Shown here in pieces: positions 51,619-59,913 of a stretch of DNA of 64,000 nt. The stretch is taken from positions 62,001 to 126,000 of the forward strand of contig NZ_VCYH01000008.1 of assembly GCF_030464345.1 (NCBI RefSeq), read 5' to 3'. Both the position numbers and the translations under genes were made by a program. Under the pieces are notes generated by a model that was not told where the DNA came from, searched no databases, and saw only the letters and a list, made by a program, of their open reading frames with translations. Each line of letters opens with the position of its first letter. Positions within the stretch are counted from its first letter, which is position 1. The DNA is from Methanoculleus frigidifontis. GTDB lineage: Archaea; Halobacteriota; Methanomicrobia; Methanomicrobiales; Methanoculleaceae.

Positions 51619-53928
51619 TTACGCCGTCTCAAGTGTCACGGTGCATTCGACCGCCGTACCCGGCGTCACGACGACGTTCTCGATGGTTCTGCTCTCCGTC
51701 TCGCCGACGACCTTCATGTCGTAGGCGCCGATCCGCATCCAGGAGAAGGTGTGCGGTGTCGTCTCCCCGGTATAGCGGCTGTAGAGGTAGATCTTCGCAC
51801 CCTGCGGGGTGCTGTTCACGCTGAGCGATCCGCAGGGGTATTCGGTCAGTGTCGACCGGACCGTCCCCGCGGCTCCTGCCGGGGCGCCCGGCGGGATCAG
51901 GATCTCCCCTTCCGCCGGGAGGTATCCGGGCAGCGAGACCGTGATCCGGTGTTTCCCCGACGAGAGATTGCCGACGACGGCGGGCGTCGCAGCGTCGGTG
52001 GGGTAGCCGTCGACGAAGATCCCGGCTCCCGGCGGGTCGGAGACGGCCGTGACCGCATACGCGCCTCCTTCTCCTGGGGCTACGGTGAACCTGCTGCCGT
52101 CCGCGAGGGTTTCCGGCACCGAGATCGAGCGGTAGACCGCACCCTCCCTGATGGTGATCCAGGCCCCGCTCCCCTCGATATCGACCGTCGCCGGGAGTGA
52201 GTGCGGCGGGTACGCACCGTTGACGGTGAACGCCGCCCCGGCACGGTCAGGGCTTTCGATGGTGATCGACCGGAGGCGCCGGTTCCCCACGCCGTCGATA
52301 CGGACAGGGGTGACGGCGTCCGGGTACACCCATGCCCGCCGGATCCCGTACCTGACGCCGGCTTCTTCCTGTCCGACGCTGCTGGCGTCCTCGTACTCGA
52401 GGGTGATGCTGTGGAGCCCTTCGCGGAGGCCGTAGACCACATGCGGAGTACGCGCGGCGATCCGGGTGTTGTCGATGGTGATCAGGGCGCCCTGCGGGAA
52501 AGAGTCGATGTACAGTCCGCCGGAACGGTTTGCCCGAACTTTCTCGGGCGTTATGGTCGGCGTCGCCGTGACTGTCGGCTGCCCGCTCTCTGCCGGCGGT
52601 TCGGGCTCGCTCCCCTGCGCCGCTATTGCCGGTTCGTTCGCAGCCGGTGCGCCGGTGATGAATGAGACGACGGCCCGGATGAGCGCGAAGAACGGGTCGA
52701 AAGGACCCGCTGGCGGCGCCGAGACCGTCACGGCCGGTGCAGGGGTGGCGGTCGCCGCGGCCGCGGCCGGTGTCGTGGCATGAGGGGTCGTCGTGGCTGC
52801 AGAGATCGCCGGCAGGGGTTCAGATCCGTTCAGCGGTATTAATGCCATATCGGCTGCCGCTGTCTCCTCCGCCTCGACCGTGACCGCCAGGGTGGCGTTC
52901 TCGTATCCCTCCAGAACGAGGAGGAGGGTATGCTCCCCGACCGAAACCCCCTCGAGGGTTGTATCGGTCACCGTGCCGGTCTCGTTCCCGTCGAGAATGA
53001 TCGCCGCTCCCGCAGGCAGGGACGAGACGGCGATGCTCCCCTGCAGCGGGAGAAGGTCGAACGAGACCCGTTCGGTTGCGAGCGCTTTGAGGTAGATCCA
53101 CTGCTCCCGGGTCTCACCGTAGCCGTCCTTCTCTACCCTGACCGCGTGCGACCCGACCGTTAGATCGCGGATCGTGCAGGGGGTCAGAAAGCCGGTGTTC
53201 TCGTCGTCGAGGTAGACGAGCGCCCCTGCAGGGCTCGACTCGACCTCGAGCGTGCCGCTCGCCTCTTCATTGCTGAAGACGGCGATCTCGCTGATGTACT
53301 GTGCGGATAGGCCGGTCGTCGTTGGTATGTCGGGCTGGAAGAAGTACCAGTAGTCGGGATCGAAGCACGCCTGCATGTCGGCGACGCCGAAGGCGTGGAT
53401 CCCCCACGGGTTGACGGAGGTGTCCGCAAAGAAGACGAGCCGCATCCCCTCCCGGTACATGGGGACGTATCCGGCGTCGGCACGGTACCAGGCAACGACC
53501 ATCGGCCCCTGCCGTGGTTCGGGCCTGTAGACGTTCCGGTACGGGAAGGTCTTTGAAAAACCGTCCGATGCCTTCACCCTGACGGTCTCCTCCGCCGCCA
53601 TCCCCCCGACGAGATCGCAGAGGTCGGCGAGGTTCGTGCCCTTCACTGCGCCCATATCCTTCTCCCGGACGTTGGTATCCTCTGCCGGGTTCCAGGGATC
53701 GCCTGAGAAGATCGGCCCCTGGTGGTAGTAGTGCGTCTCCCCGTCCCCGAGGACGGGCAGATTCTCTTCCATCCACCGGTAATCGACGGTCGTCTCGGCA
53801 AGGACGGTGACGCCGTCGGCTGCATAGCGCAGGACGTGCACCTCCGTCGTTGCGGCGCAGGCGTTCCCGGGGATGAGGATGCAGAGGAGCATGAGGGCAG
53901 AGAGCAGAGAGACAGAACGTATCTGCAT
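51619..53928 (-). CDS. Secreted protein with surface module plus PEGA-type repeats
   Basis: A 769-residue protein. After a signal peptide (LLSALMLLCILIPGNACAA) comes the same ~220-residue module as the next gene (EVHVLRYAADGVTVLAETTV, GTNLADLCDLVGG, VKASDGFSKTFPYRNVYRPE). Then follow several PEGA domains (GTLEVESSPAGALVYLDDEN, GSIAVSSLPAGAAIILDGNE, and more near the C-terminus), separated by an Ala/Pro/Thr-rich linker. PEGA domains are surface-associated beta-sandwiches. No C-terminal helix is present. Start 53928 (GGTGA five bases upstream) is favoured over GTG 53937. Confidence 0.8.
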   Translation of the reverse strand: MQIRSVSLLSALMLLCILIPGNACAATTEVHVLRYAADGVTVLAETTVDYRWMEENLPVLGDGETHYYHQGPIFSGDPWNPAEDTNVREKDMGAVKGTNLADLCDLVGGMAAEETVRVKASDGFSKTFPYRNVYRPEPRQGPMVVAWYRADAGYVPMYREGMRLVFFADTSVNPWGIHAFGVADMQACFDPDYWYFFQPDIPTTTGLSAQYISEIAVFSNEEASGTLEVESSPAGALVYLDDENTGFLTPCTIRDLTVGSHAVRVEKDGYGETREQWIYLKALATERVSFDLLPLQGSIAVSSLPAGAAIILDGNETGTVTDTTLEGVSVGEHTLLLVLEGYENATLAVTVEAEETAAADMALIPLNGSEPLPAISAATTTPHATTPAAAAATATPAPAVTVSAPPAGPFDPFFALIRAVVSFITGAPAANEPAIAAQGSEPEPPAESGQPTVTATPTITPEKVRANRSGGLYIDSFPQGALITIDNTRIAARTPHVVYGLREGLHSITLEYEDASSVGQEEAGVRYGIRRAWVYPDAVTPVRIDGVGNRRLRSITIESPDRAGAAFTVNGAYPPHSLPATVDIEGSGAWITIREGAVYRSISVPETLADGSRFTVAPGEGGAYAVTAVSDPPGAGIFVDGYPTDAATPAVVGNLSSGKHRITVSLPGYLPAEGEILIPPGAPAGAAGTVRSTLTEYPCGSLSVNSTPQGAKIYLYSRYTGETTPHTFSWMRIGAYDMKVVGETESRTIENVVVTPGTAVECTVTLETA

Positions 53929-53979
53929 GGGGGTCACCGATGTTCTGCTGAAGAACGCTGAAAAAGGGGCATGGGGCTG

Positions 53980-55362
53980 TTATCTCCTGCGAAGGAGGAA
54001 GAGCAGCCCGAGGGCGAGTACCGGCACCCAGGCAGGGATCGGGATCTGCAGCGGGAACCACGAACCGCCGGAAGCGGTCGTCGCCTCTGCCGCAGCGACT
54101 GCGCTTGCAGCCGTCTGCTGCGCTGAGGGGGTCGCCGCCGCCGTCGCCTCACTGCTCACGGGCGTGGTCGCCGGTGTGGTGACGGTCGCGTCGGGGTTGT
54201 ACTCGAAGCTTGACCTGCCCGTCGAACCGCCGCCGCCTCCTGATCCGCCCCCGCCTGAGGGTGTCGTCGGCGTTGGGCTGACGGTCGACGTCCCGATGAG
54301 GGCGAAGACCGAGAGCCCGTTCGGCGATAGCGCCTCGAAGACGTAGTTTCCGGCACCGTCTGTGCCGACAAGCGTCGTCGCAAGAGCGCTCGTCGTGCCG
54401 TCGTCGGCCTGGCGCATGATCACGACGTTCTCGATTCCGCCGACCGCGGTCACCCAGGCGGGGCTGACGGTCATCCGGATCGTCGCTGCCGTGATGACAC
54501 CGCCGTCGCCGGCATTGGCAACGTTGGTCTTCTGGACGTTCATGACGTATGCGACATCCGTGATACCGCTTCCCGACTGCTGGGCGGTAAGGAGGAATGC
54601 GCTCTGTGCCGCAGGGTCGGGCTCCCGTGCGATCGTCGTCGTGAGCTGGGCACCCGATGGCGGCATCTCGCTCATATTCACCGAGATCTGCGCTGACGCA
54701 GTCCCGACAGTGGCGTCGACGTTCGCCGAGACCGGACTTGTCCGGCCGCTCACGCCTGCGACGGTTCCGGCAACAGTCGTCTCTCCGACTGCAGGTTCAC
54801 CCTCGGTCTCGATGACGATCTCTTCCCAGCCGCCGCCGGTATCCTGCATCACGATCCTGTTGCCGGAGGTCGTGACATTGGCCGTGGTGTTCTGCCGGTT
54901 GATCGTCACCTGCTGCTTCCCGCCTGCCGTCGTCGTCTCGAGGCCGCCGGGAGCGAAAGAAACGTCGCCTGATGCGATCGGGGCATCCGCCCCATCGCCG
55001 CCGCTCCCGGTGGTGAACGCGAGATCGAGCGTGCGGGCATCGCCGGGCACGTAGGGCACCTCAAGGTTCGCCCGGTTGGCACCGGCCCAGAATGTAACCG
55101 TAGGCGCATCGGATGCGACGAAATCGAACTCGGTGGCTCGCACAATGAGCCGGCTTGGGAAGACGCCCGGTTCGGTGAGCGTGAAGCGTCCGCGTTCGTT
55201 CCAGTTGATCTTGGCGACGATGACGGTGCCTGTCGGGGCGTCGCCGCCGTCGATGGCGGCGCATCCCTGGTACTGTGCAGGAATGACCGGCATCGATTCG
55301 GCCGCCGCTACTCCTGCCAGGAGAAGCAAAAGAAAGATTGTGATTATCGGTCTGCAGTTCAT
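53980..55362 (-). CDS. Secreted, C-terminally anchored Thr/Ser-rich surface protein
   Basis: A 460-residue protein with signal peptide (IITIFLLLLLAGVAAA). The N-terminal ~110 residues (IPAQYQGCAAIDGGDAPTGT, KINWNERGRFTLTEPGVF) form a small beta domain. A long beta-rich part follows, ending in DGAGNYVFEALSPNGLSVFA, which is typical of archaeal surface proteins with a PGF-type ending. A Gly/Ser and Thr/Pro/Ala-rich stalk then leads to a C-terminal helix (IPAWVPVLALGLLFLLRRR) that anchors it. Second gene of the operon, 12 bases after the 1419-residue gene. No enzymatic motif seen. Confidence 0.75.
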   Translation of the reverse strand: MNCRPIITIFLLLLLAGVAAAESMPVIPAQYQGCAAIDGGDAPTGTVIVAKINWNERGRFTLTEPGVFPSRLIVRATEFDFVASDAPTVTFWAGANRANLEVPYVPGDARTLDLAFTTGSGGDGADAPIASGDVSFAPGGLETTTAGGKQQVTINRQNTTANVTTSGNRIVMQDTGGGWEEIVIETEGEPAVGETTVAGTVAGVSGRTSPVSANVDATVGTASAQISVNMSEMPPSGAQLTTTIAREPDPAAQSAFLLTAQQSGSGITDVAYVMNVQKTNVANAGDGGVITAATIRMTVSPAWVTAVGGIENVVIMRQADDGTTSALATTLVGTDGAGNYVFEALSPNGLSVFALIGTSTVSPTPTTPSGGGGSGGGGGSTGRSSFEYNPDATVTTPATTPVSSEATAAATPSAQQTAASAVAAAEATTASGGSWFPLQIPIPAWVPVLALGLLFLLRRR

Positions 55363-55374
55363 GGGTATCTCTGC

Positions 55375-58300
55375 CTACGAAGCGATCGCTGCAAGTTCAC
55401 CGCTTCCCCGGAGGTAGATCCAGTAGCCCTTGCCCGGGTTCATCGCTCCCGTGTCGGCATGCTTGCCGGAGCCGCCGCGGATGATGGCGGTCTCGTACTT
55501 CTGGTCTTCGGCGTCGAAGCCGATCACCTGCGTCCATGCATCACCGAGGGAGAGGAGGGTGTCGCGTGCCGCTGTGGGTTCGACGCCGGTGAACCCGACC
55601 GCGTTCCAGCCCTTATAGAGGTCCGCCGTCGGCGGCGTCTGCAGGGGCTGGTCGCTGAAGGTGAGCGGGATGTCGCACGCGGACGCCGAATAGATCCAGT
55701 ATGCCGCGAGCGGTTTCAGGGTATCGGTCGCAGTCACCTCCTCCCAGTACTTGATCGCTGCATTGTAGTGCCAGATCGAGCGGTTTGCGGTATCGACATC
55801 GCTGAAGATCGCAGCGGTGTTGCTGCCGGCCGCGAGCCTCTTCGGGATGGAGACGAAGTTCCAGCCCTGCCCCAGGGCGAGCTCTGCATCGGCCTCGGCC
55901 GGGAGATCGGTCAGGGCGATCTCGTCGATGCTGCCGACCTTCTGCTTTCCGCTCGTCAGCGCAGAACCGACGAGTTTCAGCGGCCACGAGGGTTTGTCGC
56001 CGTCCGCAGGCAGCGGGATGCCGTCTATCTCGTTGGCGACGATGATGTTGTTGTTCCGCTTGACGAAGGTGCTGTTGAAGGTCGTGGAGAAGTCGTCCGC
56101 GGTGCCCTTCACGTTGTCCGGGCCGTAGTCGATGACGGTGACGTTGTAGCCGAGGTCGGCGAGGTCGTCGCGGAACGGGTCGGAGCCGTAGTTATGTTTG
56201 TTGTCGTCGTCGACCCAGCCGACGAGGAGCCAGAGGGGCATCCCTGACCAGACGTTGCCGTCGCCGTCGGTGTAGGTCGCCCCGTGGCCGCCGAGGGCGC
56301 AGGCCTTTCCTGCCTCGAAGTACGAGCGGGAGATGGTGTCGGTGATCGCGCCGGTCAGAATGAGGCTCCAGTCCTCACGGGCGCCGGGGTGGATCTCGAC
56401 CGTGACGACATGCTTGTTCGAGACTCCGGCAGCGGACGGATACTGAATGCCGCTGTCCCAGTAGTAGTGCCAGTAGTCCTCGGCGAGGCACGTCCGCATG
56501 TCGTCGGCTCCGAAGATGCCGTCGGGGGTGTTGAAGAAGAGGCGGATCCCGTCGCGGTAGTCGGGGACGTACGCGCCGTCTCCCCACCACGCCAGGATTG
56601 CCTCACCCTGCCGGTCGAGCGGCGTGTAGAGGTTCGTGTAGTTGAGCTTTGCTTCGTAGCCGTCCGAGGCGACGAGGATGATCTCGCTGCCTTCGGGGGC
56701 TCCGCCGACGAGGTCGCAGAGGTCCTTGATTGCCGTGCCCCGCACGACGTTATCGACTTTGCCGGGGTTTATGTCCTCAGCGGGGTTCCAGAGGTCGTCC
56801 GGGTCGAAGGTCGGGCCCTGGAACCTGAGGCGGACACCGTCGGCGCCGCCGATGACCGGGAGGTTCTGCTCCATCCACTGGTAGGTCTTCGTGGTCTCGT
56901 TAAGGACAGTCACGCCGTCGGCGGCGTAGCGGATAACCTGTACGGCAGGAAGGTCGGTCGGCTCCTGGAACTCGGTCAGGACGATCTTTTCGATGTTGCC
57001 GACGCTCTTGCTGCCGGCCGCTCCCTCACCGACGATGCGGAGCGGGAACGCATCGCCGGTTATGGCAGAGCCGTTGACTTTGTTCGCGACGATGTAGTGG
57101 TTCTTGTTTGCCGTCATCTCCTGGCTGGTGAATTCCTTGCTGTAGGGAGAGTCGCCGCCCGAGGAGACGATGACGGTATAGCCGGCGCTTGCGAGGTTGT
57201 CGTTGAAGGCGCCGGAGCCGTGCATGACGTCGTCGTCGACCCAGCCTGCGAGGTACCAGAGCGGGACACCCGTCCAGGTGGAGACGCCGTCGTCGTAGGT
57301 CTTGCCATGGCAGGCGACTCCCGCCTCAAACTCGCTCTGTGAGATGACCGCGGTGATCGCAGGCCCTTTGAGGGTGAGCGTCCACTCGTCGTCCCCGGGT
57401 GCGCCGGGCAGACCGACGAGGGTGATCGAGGCGATATTGCCGACCCGCTGGTTTCCTGCGGTCAGGCCGGAGCCCTGCAGTTTCAGGGGATAGCCGTCGT
57501 CCTCTCCGAGCGGGGAGGCGTTCAGCTTGTCCGCAACGATGTAAGCATTGCTCCTGGCGATGTCGGCGCTCTCGAGGGTGACCGTGTAGCCGTCCTCGGC
57601 AGTGATGTTAATGGTGTATCCCCCGGTTGCCAGGTCGTCGTTGAACGTCCAGTGGTTCGAGGTCTCGATGTCGTCGACGACGCCGACGAGATACCAGAGC
57701 GGCATCCCGGTCCAGACGCGATCTTTGCTATCGGTGTAGGAGGCTGCGTGGCCGCAGGCGATGCCTTCCTCAAATTCTTTCTGCGTCAGGGTGCGGGAGA
57801 ACTTCCCGTTCAGGGTGATCGTCCAGCCGTCGGAGGGCTCCGGGAGGCCGACGAGTTCGATCTCGACGACGTTGCCGACTTTCTGACCCGAGCTCACGTC
57901 TGCGCCGATCATCTGGAGCGGCCAGCAGGGTTTCTCCTTTTCACCGATGACCTCCGGGAGGGGTTCGCCGTTCAGGGTGTTTGCAACGATGATATCGTCA
58001 TTCCGGGCGACACTGGCGCTCTCGAAGTTGACGCTGTAGTCGTCGCCGGCCGTGACCTTGATCGAGTAGCCCTCTTCGGCGAGTTCGTCGTTGAATGCTC
58101 CGGATCCGTGCTTTTTGTCGTCGTCGACCCAGCCGACGAGATACCAGAGCGGGACGCCGGACCAGACATTGCCGTCGGCATCGGTGTAGGTCGCGCTGTG
58201 GCCGCAGTCGACGGCGTCCTCAAAGTACGCCTGGTCGATGGTGTCGGTCAGGGCACCTTTCAGGGAGAGCGTCCAGCCTTCCGGTTCGGCAATCTCGACG

Positions 58301-59634
58301 GTGATAGCGAGCATCGCGGTTGCGGTCTCGGGGGTGACAGGCTTTGCGCCGAAGTAAAAGGCGACCTCGTCGCCGTCCTCGAGTGCGTAGACGTTCATGC
58401 CCTCGGTCTCGTAATTGGTCCAGTCATCGAGGACGACGCCGTTGACGGAGCAGATCCAGGTGGTGCCGGCGTCCTTATCGTAGAGGTAGTCGCCGATGCC
58501 GTCGAGGAGCAGGATCCCCTTGGCATCGTAGGATTTGTCGTTGACGACGTAGGTGAAGCCCTGATCGCCGGCGACGGCGTCGAGCGCCCCGAGCGGGGTG
58601 AGGGTATCGGCGGTGTACTCTGTCCCGGAGGATGCCGTGCAGGTGAAGGTCTCATCTTCGAGCGTCACTGTTCCGTCGAACAGGACATCAGCGCCGTCGC
58701 CGACCTCGACCGTGATCGCGATCAACGCGGTTGCGGTCTCGGATGTGACGCCGTCTTCGCCGTAGTAGAAGACGACCTCGTCGCCGTCTTCGAGTGCGTA
58801 GACGTCGACACCCTCGGAGGCATCCGCGAATCCGTCGAGCAGGTCACCGTTCACCATGGAGTACCAGGAGGCGTCGCCATAGCAGTATTCACTGACGTTG
58901 TCGAGGAGGAGGAACCCCTTGGTCGCCTTCTTTTTGTCCCCGACGACGTAGGTGAAGCCTTCTATCTCCGCAACTTCGTTCAGCGCCCCGAGCGGGGTGA
59001 GCCGCTCGACGGTGTATTCCGTCCCTGAGGATGCCGTGCAGGTGAACGTGCCGTCGGTCAGGGTCACCGAACCGTCGAAGAGGACGTCCGGCTCCGCACC
59101 GATGGCGATTGTGATATTCAGAAGGGCGGTTGCAGTCTCCGGGGTGACGCCGTCTTCGCCGTAGTAGAAGACGACCTCGTCGCCGTCCTCAAGCGTGTAA
59201 ACATCGACGCCCTCGGAGGCGTCTGCAAATCCGTCGAGCGGGTCGCCGTTCACCATAGAGTACCAGGAGGCGTCGCCATAGCAGTACTCACTGATGTTGT
59301 CGAGGAGGAGGAACCCTTTGGTCGCCTTCTTTTTGTCCCCGACGGCATAGGTGAATCCTTCTGCGTCGGCGACGGCGTCAAGCGCCCCGAGCGGCGTGAG
59401 CCGCTCGACGGTGTACTCCGTCCCCGAGGATGCCGTGCAGGTGAATGTCTCATCTGCAAGCGTCGCCGTTCCGTCATAGAGCAGAGCGGCAGCAGCATTC
59501 ACGGCTGCACTGTCCTTCTGGGTGTTCGATTCGACCGGGATGCCGGTATCGGCTCCCGCCGCAGGCACGATGAGAATCATCAGTGCGAGCAGCACAGTTA
59601 AGCAGATAGCGTTATTTTTCCTTAAAGGTAACAT
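55375..59634 (-). CDS. Giant modular secreted protein: three DUF4430-like domains and repeated molybdopterin-fold-like modules
   Basis: A 1419-residue protein with signal peptide. Residues about 45-440 are three DUF4430-like (transcobalamin C-terminal-type) domains (FTCTASSGTEYT, SWYSMVNGDPLDGFADASEG, VYALEDGDEVVFYYGEDGVT). Then come three modules of ~140 residues (ACGHAASYTDSKDRVWTGMP and LWYLVGWVDDDKKHGSGAF are typical), one copy of the RYAADGVTVL module shared with the downstream genes, a fourth GH-type module, and a C-terminal ~130-residue domain (LGQGWNFVSIPKRLAAGS, PGKGYWIYLRG). No anchor helix. ATG 59634 with GGTGA four bases upstream is chosen. Enzymatic role unknown; see findings. 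Confidence 0.82.
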   Translation of the reverse strand: MLPLRKNNAICLTVLLALMILIVPAAGADTGIPVESNTQKDSAAVNAAAALLYDGTATLADETFTCTASSGTEYTVERLTPLGALDAVADAEGFTYAVGDKKKATKGFLLLDNISEYCYGDASWYSMVNGDPLDGFADASEGVDVYTLEDGDEVVFYYGEDGVTPETATALLNITIAIGAEPDVLFDGSVTLTDGTFTCTASSGTEYTVERLTPLGALNEVAEIEGFTYVVGDKKKATKGFLLLDNVSEYCYGDASWYSMVNGDLLDGFADASEGVDVYALEDGDEVVFYYGEDGVTSETATALIAITVEVGDGADVLFDGTVTLEDETFTCTASSGTEYTADTLTPLGALDAVAGDQGFTYVVNDKSYDAKGILLLDGIGDYLYDKDAGTTWICSVNGVVLDDWTNYETEGMNVYALEDGDEVAFYFGAKPVTPETATAMLAITVEIAEPEGWTLSLKGALTDTIDQAYFEDAVDCGHSATYTDADGNVWSGVPLWYLVGWVDDDKKHGSGAFNDELAEEGYSIKVTAGDDYSVNFESASVARNDDIIVANTLNGEPLPEVIGEKEKPCWPLQMIGADVSSGQKVGNVVEIELVGLPEPSDGWTITLNGKFSRTLTQKEFEEGIACGHAASYTDSKDRVWTGMPLWYLVGVVDDIETSNHWTFNDDLATGGYTINITAEDGYTVTLESADIARSNAYIVADKLNASPLGEDDGYPLKLQGSGLTAGNQRVGNIASITLVGLPGAPGDDEWTLTLKGPAITAVISQSEFEAGVACHGKTYDDGVSTWTGVPLWYLAGWVDDDVMHGSGAFNDNLASAGYTVIVSSGGDSPYSKEFTSQEMTANKNHYIVANKVNGSAITGDAFPLRIVGEGAAGSKSVGNIEKIVLTEFQEPTDLPAVQVIRYAADGVTVLNETTKTYQWMEQNLPVIGGADGVRLRFQGPTFDPDDLWNPAEDINPGKVDNVVRGTAIKDLCDLVGGAPEGSEIILVASDGYEAKLNYTNLYTPLDRQGEAILAWWGDGAYVPDYRDGIRLFFNTPDGIFGADDMRTCLAEDYWHYYWDSGIQYPSAAGVSNKHVVTVEIHPGAREDWSLILTGAITDTISRSYFEAGKACALGGHGATYTDGDGNVWSGMPLWLLVGWVDDDNKHNYGSDPFRDDLADLGYNVTVIDYGPDNVKGTADDFSTTFNSTFVKRNNNIIVANEIDGIPLPADGDKPSWPLKLVGSALTSGKQKVGSIDEIALTDLPAEADAELALGQGWNFVSIPKRLAAGSNTAAIFSDVDTANRSIWHYNAAIKYWEEVTATDTLKPLAAYWIYSASACDIPLTFSDQPLQTPPTADLYKGWNAVGFTGVEPTAARDTLLSLGDAWTQVIGFDAEDQKYETAIIRGGSGKHADTGAMNPGKGYWIYLRGSGELAAIAS
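58660..59470 (-). repeat. Near-identical tandem duplication (period 399 bp) in the giant surface gene
   Basis: The first two DUF4430-like domains are encoded by adjacent 399-base units that differ at few positions. For example, positions 58852 and 59251 start matching stretches through CACCAT..GAGTACCAGGAGG, and both contain GTCGCCTTCTTTTTGTCCCC. The third domain is more divergent, so one recent duplication is likely. Confidence 0.85.
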
Positions 59635-59708
59635 AAACTCACCTTTTCGCAAACAGGCTGCTGAGATGTCTCCAAATATGTGCAGACATTTTAAAAGTGG
59701 AAAAGTGC

Positions 59709-59745
59709 GTGTATAAAGTTTGCATTTAGTTAATTCAATAAATCA
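59709..59745 (-). promoter_or_regulatory. Promoter of the surface-module operon
   Basis: On the minus strand, AACTTTATACACG (about 59708-59720) is a TATA box about 80 bases before the ATG at 59634. Just upstream lies TGATTTATTGAA (59745-59734), the reverse complement of a 12-mer in the wtpA promoter (44364-44375). The leader of about 50 bases ends with AAAGGTGAG before the start codon. Confidence 0.45.
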
Positions 59746-59913
59746 ACTTAATGTTTTTAACCCTGTTTGACGATCTGCCGGAGGCTAATCATTTCCGGAA
59801 ATGCAGATCCGACCCCGCCTGTGCTGTTTTGAGAAAGGTGGTGTGGCGGCATGCACCTCTGCCCGGCCTCGTCACGGCGGCCCTGCCGGCGGAACGGGCC
59901 GCGCGGACGGGTG

